Below are positions 39,401-47,985 of a DNA stretch of 64,000 nucleotides, in pieces (positions within the stretch are counted from its first letter, which is position 1; the number at the start of each line of letters is the position of its first letter). Both the position numbers and the translations under genes were made by a program. Source of the DNA: Acanthaster planci (taxonomy: Eukaryota; Echinodermata; Asteroidea; Valvatida; Acanthasteridae); contig NW_019091362.1 in NCBI RefSeq assembly GCF_001949145.1, positions 9,061,307-9,125,306 of the forward strand. Reading direction: 5' to 3'. The notes beneath the pieces were generated by a model that saw only the letters and a program-made list of their open reading frames with translations, was not told the DNA's origin and made no database searches.

Positions 39401-42400
39401 ATCTAGAGGCTAGCAAGAGATACAACAGCACTTCCACATACAGTACTGTATTTCAGTGACAAGCTAACCAACTACATATGTCTTCAACCTTCCAATTTTA
39501 ATATGATTTTTTAAACACCCCAGAACCACCACACACGATCTTCAACCATCTTCAATGCTCTAAAATCCTCTAGGCGGTTTTAGAGTAGTTTTGTGGATTG
39601 AGGCAGTGGTCACAACTCTAGGGAACCAATTCAAGAAATATTGGAGGATTTTGGAGAATTGACGCTGTATCCAATTTTTCTATGGAGGCAGTTGGAGGAT
39701 TTCAAAGGACTGAGGATTCATCCAAGCCAAAAAGGGTTAAGGTTAAGTACATTCCAATTACTTACATATGTTTGATGCTTCCTCTTCCAATGGCAGGGTG
39801 AGATTTTCAATGGACTCAGTTGCCCCCAGATCCAAAGTTGCCATGTCGTCAGCATTCATGCTTGAGACCAGTCCGTCTGGTGATATGGACAACATGCCAA
39901 GGCCCATCTCAACCTGCTTGGGCGCCTTGCTCTTGGAGATCGGTGCGATGGAGGGCCCATCTAGGGCTTGGGCCGTCAAGGATGTGGTCAGGCTTGAGGT
40001 TAAGTCTGAGGTGAGCTGCGAGCCGTGCTCCAGTGACTGGAGATTCCAATAGGGTTTGCCCTGCATCTCCTGGCCCATCATGACAACTGGAGCTTGGGCT
40101 GGCGTGGGAGTTGGCATGGTAATTTGTGATGCAGTGGTCAGGGCTTGCATCGTGGTATTGGCAACAAAGGATGGCGCATTGACGGAGTTCGGTGGGAACG
40201 ACTGCAGGACAGAATGAGGAATTTGAATGTGCTGAGAGGCCGAGTTGCTCGGAAGGGATGAGCCACCTTGGGACGAACAATCAGAAAGACGGGTAGCTAT
40301 TTGGGAGACAGGAACGGCCTGGGCGACAGCAAGCTGAGACAGGGGAACTGACATTGGTGACTGGACTGCGCTCCTCGTAACCTGACCAGTCACCTGCGAG
40401 GCAGACACCACACCTTGGACACTGCTGTTAAACTGCGGAGCAGGGAGCACATTACCAGAGGAGATGGACCCTCGATCTTGTCCCTGCTCCAGGGCCATCT
40501 GGATGGGCCCCGTGATTTGGGAGACCGGGATTGGCTGGCCCGTCATCAGCTGAGACAAGGGGATGGTTCTGGCCTGCTTCTGGCCATTGCCAGGGTCCTT
40601 GTTATCTTGGTTACCCTGGGACGGGAGATGGATGGCAATGCTCATGTTGATCATGGGGTTTGAGTTTGCTTGCTGGTGGTTTGAAAGACCACTGTCAAGA
40701 ACAACAAATAGTTTGATCACAACTTTAGGATAGCCATGCTAACACACAAAGGTTTTTCTTGTAAGGTCATGCAAATAAGAACTTTTGTACATGAAGGTGC
40801 AACACATTAACAAGCAATATGATGGAAGGAAGACACACTGTAAGTAGCGATTCTAATGACCTATGTGGTCCTTCCAACACCCAATATTGAATGCCCAGCT
40901 TGAAAAAAAAGTTATGGCTTGAATTTTATACTGGATTTTGTCCTTCAAAAGCACTGTGCACTCAATACTGTCAGGGAGAAATGTGAAAAATTGAACAGGT
41001 TGCTGGGAAATACAAACAATACGCTCCTGTTCACTTAATATGCAGATGTTTCCCATGACCTGCATTCATTAACTCTGTCCATCCTCCCAAATCCTTCAAG
41101 TCTTTTTGGAGGTTTTCGGAGGATTGAAGATGCCTCAGAGGTTTGTGTATAAAACCTGATTAATTCAGACGTGAAAACCATCTCGTCACTCTGCTTCTTG
41201 AATGTGCAGAGGTCAAGTAGCTTGTTATAACAAATTCCATTAGCAACTAGAACTGCAAGAACAAGCAACAATCCCTCAGGATGTGCAACAGTTGAAGAAC
41301 TCACCCACTGCCATTGTTGATGGGCACCAACTGCAATATGTTGTTGTTACTGTTGGTGCTGTTACTCCCCCTGGGCATTTCAGGCTGGATGTTGAATAGC
41401 ATCTGTTCCCCTCCCTGCTTTGCCATAAAAGTATTGGCGAGCCCTGTCCCCGCTCCTCCATCTCTTGCCAACACCAAGGGTGAGCCCAGCAAGGAGCTCT
41501 GGGAGATGCTCTGGGTCGTGACAGCAGGCACCATACTGGTGAGGATGGAAGGGATCATCATCTGCGTGCCCACCACTTGATTTGAGGGTGTGTTCTGGGT
41601 CAAGGCGGGGGCTCCGTTGACGTTGGCAGTGGGAGCACCCAACATCTGAACAGCATTCATCAGGGCGACGTTCTGAATTGAGGAGGCTGGCTGTCTGCTG
41701 GTCGAGGCAGCCTGGCCCATCATTTGGGTTGTCAGCGCAGTGCTCTGGGGTGTGGTGGGGGGTCCACTGGCTGACTGCACCATTCTGTTCTCTTGCTGAG
41801 AGTTACCACTTTGAAAACCACCTCAACCAAGAATTCACAAGAAAAAAAAACCTGACAATCCACAATCATGACTACAAATCAAAAACTGGCAAACCTACAT
41901 GTACATTCTATTATGGAGCTGGTTGTACAGACTTTAAAGTAGCCATCCATTTTTTCGTCCTTTTCACAATAGTACAAAATGTGTGCTTGAAGAGAATGGG
42001 TTCGCAGCCTGTGTATACTTTCACAAACTTGGAGAAAGGTTGGTTGGCCAACATTCTTTTCTTACATACTCTATTTGGAAGGGGAGAGTCAATGAAAAAA
42101 GTACATTTTGTATGCTCAAGAAAAGGATGACAAAAGTGGATGACACCTGAATGGGTGAAAGGCTTACTGTCTTAACATTTGGTGACCTTCTTTCCCTTGG
42201 GTTGAGGTACATTTCACTTCTGAATTGGTTGATAACTTGTCGCTCAATGTCCTTCGATCCTTCCATGTACAACAGGGGTAACTTCAGCTCTACAAACAGC
42301 CTACCTGAATTTTGCAGCAGTGCGCTGTCAACTGTGGACACCTCAACTGCCGACACGGCAGGGGGAAGCGCCAGTTGACTCAACAGCTGCCTGTCTACTT

Positions 42401-43027
42401 GGACCATGACCGCATTAGGGACCGACACAGGATTGCTGGCTGGCATCTGCAGGTTCATGGCACTCTGTAACAAAGCAGCAACAACAAAAAAGGATAAAGC
42501 AGCCTAGGCAATGAACCCATGCCAATGTGTCTAAAATTGAAGACAAAATTTCCGCTGCTGTGTGCCTGTTACACTGTCCTAGAAACACCAACATGTTCTG
42601 TCAGTTTAAATTGAGTTTGGTATTTATATCATGTTTAAAGTCTTTAGGTACAATATGACTTCCTAACACTGCTAACTCATTCAGTGTCTGACACAGATCT
42701 AGTTTATCAACCAAGCCATATTAAGGCAAGACTAAAGAGAAGGTTTCAACCAAAATTCTCATTTGCTGGACTACAATTTGTTTTTTGTGAGATGGGGGGG
42801 GGGAAAGAAGAATTGGATTAATAAGAAAGGCAGAATCTACTTGTACATCATCCTTTATTACTGATTTCAATCCTGTATGCATCAGTACGACATCAATAAT
42901 TGATAATTACCTGTACTTGTGATGTGGATCCAGCATTGTGAGACTGTCCTGGGGTGCCATTCACCACAGCACTGACAGCATTGCTCAGCTGGTCAACGTT
43001 AATAGCTGCCAGCGAATCGCTCATCAT
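33491..43027 (-). CDS. PRDM4: PRDM4 orthologue, PR/SET-domain C2H2 zinc-finger factor, complete
   Basis: Ten coding exons: 43027-42911, 42464-42305, 41791-41305, 40691-39766, 39316-39158, 38596-38484, 37691-37478, 36817-36542, 35747-35569, 34849-33491. All phases agree, giving about 1,329 residues against 801 in human. Residues 1-563 are a long Gln/Ser/Thr-rich, probably activating or disordered region. The WC..C zinc-knuckle segment (IWCIECNHYNPTTCTTHGP) starts at ~563 and is followed by the PR domain to ~725 (CQFGPLVG, NQSNWMRYVRLA, ELRAWYSQDYA). Seven zinc fingers follow at ~730-930; fingers 2-3 (FSDPSNLRIHSRIHTG) match human PRDM4 closely and the last is C2HC as in human. A ~400-residue tail has a basic stretch with an AT-hook-like RRRRGRPARHP. 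PRDM4 is a nuclear transcriptional regulator that recruits the arginine methyltransferase PRMT5 in vertebrates. The exon 3 acceptor (CAAG|AG) is weak but is the only one that fits phase. An N gap lies in the intron at 37776-38164, not in coding sequence. Confidence 0.93.
35174..35416. repeat. Foldback with GTAGTCGAGACC ends and internal CACAAGACC tandem
   Basis: The left arm CAGTGGCAGTGTTGGAGTCG then AGACCATCACAAGACC is mirrored by the reverse complement of 35368-35415 (CAGTGTTGTAGTCGAGACCA). Inside, ACACAAGACC-like units repeat. It lies in the last intron of PRDM4. A related element is at 60342-60554. Confidence 0.7.
35793..35851. repeat. TTAA-ended mini-palindrome, copy 3
   Basis: Starts TTAACCCTAACCCTCCTCAA, centre CCTTCACCCGTTGGAGGA, ends GAAGTGTTAGGGTTAA. 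It lies in a PRDM4 intron. Confidence 0.75.
37713..38311. repeat. 31-bp minisatellite interrupted by the assembly gap
   Basis: Units such as TATCAAACAATGACATTTTG plus 11 bases (TAGGACGTAGG) repeat with a 31-bp period on both sides of the N run: about two units on the left and four to five on the right. The first unit begins about 20 bases from the 3' splice site of PRDM4 exon 7. Confidence 0.9.
37776..38164. other. Assembly gap (N) inside the minisatellite
   Basis: 389 undetermined bases flanked on both sides by the same 31-bp tandem unit, so the gap most likely reflects unresolved repeat copies. Confidence 0.99.
41943..42147. mobile_element. 205-bp MITE with GTCATCCA-type terminal inverted repeats
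   Basis: The left end has CCATCCATTTTTTCGTCCTT then TTCACAATAGTACAAAATG. The right end, reverse-complemented, has GTCATCCACTTTTGTCATCC then TTTTCTTGAGCATACAAAATG. It is a short relative of the 26111-27071 element and is inserted in PRDM4 intron 2. Confidence 0.7.
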
Positions 43028-43084
43028 CTTGATTCTTGAAGGCCGTTTTACACTTCAGACCACTTGAATCATGAAATCGGGCAC

Positions 43085-43290
43085 ATTTCTGCAACAGGGC
43101 AACCGTGAAAACCACTTTGACACAAGTCTTGTCGGCGGAGTTCTTCACTTGCAAACCACAGAAGGAAAGTCAATGCACCACACCAAAGTTCTCTCAATTC
43201 AAAATAAAATAACCAAACGCCAAGCTCCGCCTCCAGATTACATTATCAAAGCTGATCTTATTGCTCTCAATCACAGAGGACTCTTTGCAA
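43085..43290. repeat. Dispersed repeat copy, related to 46995-47190
   Basis: This shares with 46995-47190 an identical TTCTTCACTTGCAAACCA word (43141-43158 and 47072-47089) and similar flanks, including GGCAAC..GT upstream and a GATTACATT downstream. Overall similarity looks roughly 60-70 percent by eye. Confidence 0.55.
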
Positions 43291-44280
43291 TTACTGTATA
43301 ATCACTGTAGGGACAAATTAGCGGCGTCCGTACATGGAATTCTTTCACCTCGGTCTAACCATGGAGGTGTAACTTATTCTTGCCCTTTTACCCCATGACA
43401 CGCATTGGGGCAACAAAACGATTGATATTCTCTTCTAATTCGTAGAACTTTACGTTGTTCGGTCCTCCATGATTTAATCGATTAATTTTGAACTAAGAGA
43501 AAGACTTTTTCCTTAACAATTTCAACACAAGAGAAATACGATTATTATTATCTATATTCATGTGTCAACAGTTTGAACTAAAGTCTCTGATCTTACCAGA
43601 ATAACTCCTTTTCAAGCACAAAAGTAAGGCTCTTCTGCTGCGGCTGCACTGTCTCCGTCATAACACACGCAGCGCGGTACGTCAGTGATAACTGAAATGG
43701 CAGCTTTAACACTTTGCAGGGGGTATTACTCTAATTAGTGACTCTATCTAAGAACGCACGTGCTATTGTTTAAAAGACGTAAGTGATGAAATAAAAGCGT
43801 TTCCTGGTTTTCAAAATACTTCCTTTTGAACTGCCACCAGAACAGTTCTTAAAAGTGAAAACTTAGTTCAAATTTTACTGTGACAGGGAATGTCAATTAA
43901 AAAGAGCAACCCCTTTGGGAAAAATGGCTTGAACCAAACGTTTGACCTCTCACCTTTTCGTATAGATTTTGACCTTGAGTTGCACATGCATGCGCTAGCG
44001 CTATGCACGGACAAAATTTCCCGGGAAAACCTCACTGTACTCGTAATATGTAGGCGGAGCAGGTGCAAGCCATTTTAAAAGTGGATGAATATTGCACTGT
44101 TGATGAAAAAGCGTCGGACAATCAGCAGGTGAAATGTACAGATCATCACTAGCACAGGTATCACCAAATTTCAACCCATTTGACTTTGTCTGGGTGTTGT
44201 TTAAGGCATGGGGAGTCACGTCCATGCGTCAGGGTACCCCGGCCCCTGAGTCCACAAATGAGTCCACACTTACTGAAAAA

Positions 44281-44370
44281 GGGCTGTAGTAGCTCGCTTT
44301 TTCTATATGTCTCTTATCTGTGGTGGCGACAGATAAGAGACAGTTTGTAAAACAGAGCCACTACAGCCCT
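44281..44370. repeat. 90-bp hairpin, ~41-bp arms, 7-base loop
   Basis: Left arm 44281-44321 starts GGGCTGTAGTAGCTCGCTTT and ends GTCTCTTATCTGT. The right arm 44329-44370, reverse-complemented, starts AGGGCTGTAGTGGCTCTGTT and ends GTCTCTTATCTGT. The loop is GGTGGCG. MITE-like. Confidence 0.75.
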
Positions 44371-44399
44371 ATTTGTGGGGCTAGGTACCCCTTACCCCC

Positions 44400-45040
44400 A
44401 AAACTGTGGGGTCCGACTAGCCCCACTAGCATGACTAGTGTGGCACGGACTCTCACTCCCGATCCATCCTTAGCCACACATCCGTAAATGCAATTTCGTG
44501 TCGGCATATTGAACATTTTGGAGCACCCACTTATCGTGGGCGCAATAGACATCTAGACTGCTGCCAAAGTTTTGGAAGAGCCCATTGGTACATGTAGTAT
44601 CTTATCGCTCAGTTCGTGTATTACATGTCTTGACATGGAACAGCCGTCGAGACAGTGAGGGGTCAAGTGACGTAATGTTCAACGACCTTTTTTAAAGATG
44701 ACGACTGTGAGAGCGAGCCCGTTAGATTGAATGGATAAAGGCAAAAAGACTGGAAAATACCTGATTAACATGGTGAAATCATTCAATAAATGGTCTTTAG
44801 AAAGTAGAAAAATCAAGAATCATGTTCGTATGCAAAAGCAATTGCGCCTACGATGATAAGTGGGTGCGCCGAAATGTTCAGTATGCCGACACGAAATTGT
44901 GTATAAGGATGTGTGGCTAAGGATGGATCGGGAGGAGAGTCCGTGCCACACTAGTGGGGCTAGGGTCCGACGTCCGCTCCTCTCCTGAGTCCCAGGTGGG
45001 AGTGGGGCGGATGTCGACCCCACAGTTCTGGAGGTGATGA
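44400..45040. repeat. Inverted duplication (~155-bp arms) with a shared short frame
   Basis: Arm 44400-44555 and arm ~44845-45040 are reverse complements with small indels. Shared words include ATGCCGACACGAAATTG and GGATGTGTGGCTAAGGATGG. The minus-strand frame in the left arm reads MPTRNCIYGCVAKDGSG; in the right arm (plus strand) the same frame is stopped after MPTRNCV. The spacer is about 290 bp. Confidence 0.7.
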
Positions 45041-45189
45041 CATGTCAGGGTTGGCGTAGACCCTAGTAAATATTAGTAGTGGGCCTAATTCTTTCCTCAC
45101 CCCGGCTTGGTCCACATGTGGATTGGGTTTTCCGTCCCCACCTGATTTCGACTGGCAGTGGCATGACACTTGACAGTAGAAATCCATGT

Positions 45190-45276
45190 GCCTCTTCGCA
45201 AATACTGCATGGTTGATTTTGTACAATTCCTTTTTACCATTGTGCAAAATCATTCATGCAGTATTTTCGATAAGGC
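45190..45276. repeat. Long near-perfect hairpin, possible small-RNA precursor
   Basis: The core left arm 45201-45227 starts AATACTGCATGGTTGATTTT. The right arm 45239-45265, reverse-complemented, starts AATACTGCATGAATGATTTT. There are two mismatches and one G-T pair in 27 positions, and an 11-base loop. Weaker pairing extends about 11 bases further on each side. It could be a microRNA-type precursor or another MITE. Confidence 0.6.
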
Positions 45277-46022
45277 TTATATACGGCCGCCTACAGTGAT
45301 CTATTTGTTAGCCGCCAGAAAGCAAAAACATGATGCCAAGTAAAGGTCAATTGAGGAGTGAAAATACCAAGGTGTTTAATACTGTGTTTACTTAAAAAGA
45401 CGTAGAATTTTTTCAGACTAGTCTCATGGGGTTTTTGTATAAGGTGCCCAGCGGCATCCATATATGGAACTCTTTCTGTACTTAGATTGTAACATTAGAT
45501 GATGACAATGTAGATTTGTACTGAGCTGACAAGTGCATGCATCATGCAGTCATACTAATTACCATCAACACAGCATCAACACCCCCATAACATGTTGAAA
45601 ATCAAAAGAAGCGGTACTCGACTGTAATGTGTTTGTCGAAGGGATATTTTGCCTAAACTTCAACAGGTTAGGCTCAGGAAAATTACCGTTCTAATTTGGC
45701 CGAATTGCCTCCTTCAAACAGCTGGGAAATCAGCCACCATGCATGTTGCCTCTGGGGCAAAAGGGAACATACTATTACGCTAGAGGGGTGGTGATATTAT
45801 ATGATAAAGATACAACACTTTTTTTCCTTTAAAGTTACTGTATTTGTATTTTTCTTAAGATTGAATAATTGTCCCTTTTCGTATTTTGACAATAACTGTG
45901 TTAAATAGAATCTATGATGTTGTTTCTGCTATATTGATTTTTGCTCTCTTAAAAAGTATTCAATTTATAGCGCAGCATATCCACACCTAAATGGTACAGT
46001 CCAAGCTCCATGAGGAGGCAAG

Positions 46023-46064
46023 ATGGCGGCAAACAGCTATGCTGCTAGAGAGTTTTTTTTCCGT
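46023..46064 (+). CDS. SSBP1: Candidate first coding exon of SSBP1
   Basis: AAGATGGCGGC gives an ATG in a strong context that also matches the YY1-binding motif common at starts of housekeeping genes. Fourteen codons (MAANSYAAREFFFR) then reach a CGT|GTGAAA donor in phase 0, the phase required by the exon at 47986. The length resembles the ~12-residue first segment of the human protein. The donor is weak, however, and no transcript evidence exists, so this is only a candidate. Confidence 0.3.
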
Positions 46065-46547
46065 GTGAAAAAAAATCCATTTTGTGACCTCCAACTTTTG
46101 GAAAGTCTCTTTCAGGCCGAGTATTACACTTCTATGCCTCTTTTGTGGATTAAAGTTGTATTTCAAGGAAGTTGACGCTGTGTTGACGTTACTATCATGT
46201 GTTGACAGTAAATAGGAAGACCCTGTGTCATGAGCTGATGTCTGTCTCATAGGCCGACAGTACACCATCTTGTGAGCATGCTGAGAGAATCTCCTTTGGA
46301 TTTGAGGCATGCAACATTCTACTTGTACTGCTGGAAACCAGAAGGCTGGCACCACACGTACACGGGGATGCCTTTTGCCTTGGTTTCCAGAAGTAGCAAC
46401 GTGCATAAAATCATTTGAATTTCCCTGATCTATACAAACTATTCCTGCTTTGATTTTCATTTGTATTACCATCAATATTAGGATGTGCCAGTGTGTTCTT
46501 TTGTCGGGGTGTTTGTAGTTGGTTGGAATGAAGTGTATAATGGTGGT

Positions 46548-47398
46548 GTGAGGTTAGTTACCGGTACTTATTCCTTGTTTGACGTTTCACATTCAATGTT
46601 GAACAAATAACCGTTTGGTATTCCAGTGGTGAATAAGTAAGCATTTGACATTGAGGGTGCACACCAGTAGAAATGATTGAGTGCAAAAGGGACAAAAAAC
46701 CAAAGTGTGCCACCATCCACACATGTACCAGGTTTATTCACATTGTGCATGCCATATCACAATGATGTATACACACACAACTCTCTCCCACAGAGGCAGC
46801 CCTGGGCATGGGATTTTTGGGGGTTCCCTGACAACTGAGACAGTTTTTTTTATGGCAGTATAATTATGAGAGGAAGAAATGGTTAGTTTTATAAAGTTGC
46901 TGTTTTCATCAAAACTAATTAGTGGATCGAAATAATATAGATCAATCTCAGGTCTACATTTATTTTCAAACTGTTTCTGTACACTTTAGCGACCCCACTG
47001 CCTCCATTTCAGCCAGGGCAACACAGTTTTTCACTGTCAAAACGGCTTTGACTAAAGTTTTGTTGGTGGATTTCTTCACTTGCAAACCAGAGCAGGAAAG
47101 TATTACTTTTCACAAATTGAAATGAAATACCCAAACCCCATGCCCAGCCTGGAGATTACATTGAATCTGATGTCACTGTTCTCTTCCGGGGCATGGGGTT
47201 TTTCAGGGTCAAACAAGCCCTGAAAAGTACATTTAGGTGGCACAGTTTGTTTTTTGTCCCTTTTGAACTCCATTGTTTCTAGGGATGTGCCTCCTGAGTG
47301 GTCGCTGAATGTCAAACAGTTACTTATACAACTCTGAATATCAAACAGTCGCTTGTTCAACACTGAATGTCGAACGAGGAAGAAGTAACTAACTTCAC
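46548..47398. mobile_element. 851-bp element with ~100-bp terminal inverted repeats
   Basis: The left end starts GTGAGGTTAGTTACC and continues through TTCAATGTTGAACAA, GTTTGGTATTC and TTTGACATTGAG. The reverse complement of the right end starts GTGAAGTTAGTTACT and continues through TTCAGTGTTGAACAA, GTTTGATATTC and TTTGACATTCAG. Within each arm a ~32-bp motif repeats about three times. No transposase was recognised inside. It would lie in SSBP1 intron 1 if the 46023 exon is real. Confidence 0.7.
46995..47190. repeat. Dispersed repeat copy inside the 851-bp element
   Basis: This is the counterpart of 43085-43290, with the shared TTCTTCACTTGCAAACCA at 47072-47089. It lies between the terminal inverted repeats of the 46548-47398 element. 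Confidence 0.55.
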
Positions 47399-47985
47399 AT
47401 TGTCGTTTAATGTATATTTTGTCATTTTAAAGTTGCATCCTCCATTTACTTACAAGATACTTCATTTGTTTTTGCGTGTGTTGATGTGTGCAGTATTATA
47501 AGATCTGAAATTGTACTACATGTACCTTGACCAGACAAGGCCTGAATTCGGTCTCGTGAATATGAATATTCATGTTGATAAGGTACTTACATGTATATAA
47601 GCTTTGAACTGGACAAAGTTTTTGCTTGGGGAGAAAATTATGTCCCCAAATAACATTCTGTCCTTCATACTGTACATGCTTAATGTCATGCCAGTAAACT
47701 AGAAAAAACATTAGAGGACCTGTTCACTTATAAATATTAATTGCCTTGTTGGAAAAAGTGTGTCACTATAATTCATGTATGTAAAACACCTTGTATTCAT
47801 GATGAAATTGATACATGTAGTTTACTCACCGGAAATGCAGCATATGAGTATTATTCCTAGCTTTTCAAAAGTTTCGGGTGTGTCTTTTGTCGGAGGTTTG
47901 GTTTTGTTTTTTGTGGTTGAGCCAGTTAGAAAGATGCTCTTTTCTGGTGAACTGCTCATTGAAGATGAATTTGCTTTTGCTTTAG

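Larger units (their letters stand above)
43028..47985. other. Region between the divergent PRDM4 and SSBP1 genes
   Basis: Promoters and leader exons of both genes should lie here. A CRE-like TACGTCA is near 43679. The space is rich in repeats: hairpins at 44281 and 45190, an inverted duplication at 44400-45040, and a TIR element at 46548-47398. Apart from the candidate SSBP1 exon at 46023 no coding exon is convincing. Confidence 0.5.

Noticed and set aside
44329-44344. AGATAAGAGACAG as a Tn5/Nextera adapter remnant
   Set aside because: It matches only the last part of the mosaic end and is mirrored by the natural inverted arm of the hairpin, so it is genomic.
45201-45222. miR-8/miR-200 orthologue (AATACTG seed)
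   Set aside because: Beyond the seed the match fails and the sequence is on the 5' arm of the hairpin on either strand, unlike miR-8/200.
45987-46475. 162-codon minus-strand open frame
   Set aside because: No recognisable domain, and it overlaps the candidate SSBP1 first exon on the other strand. Judged a chance frame.
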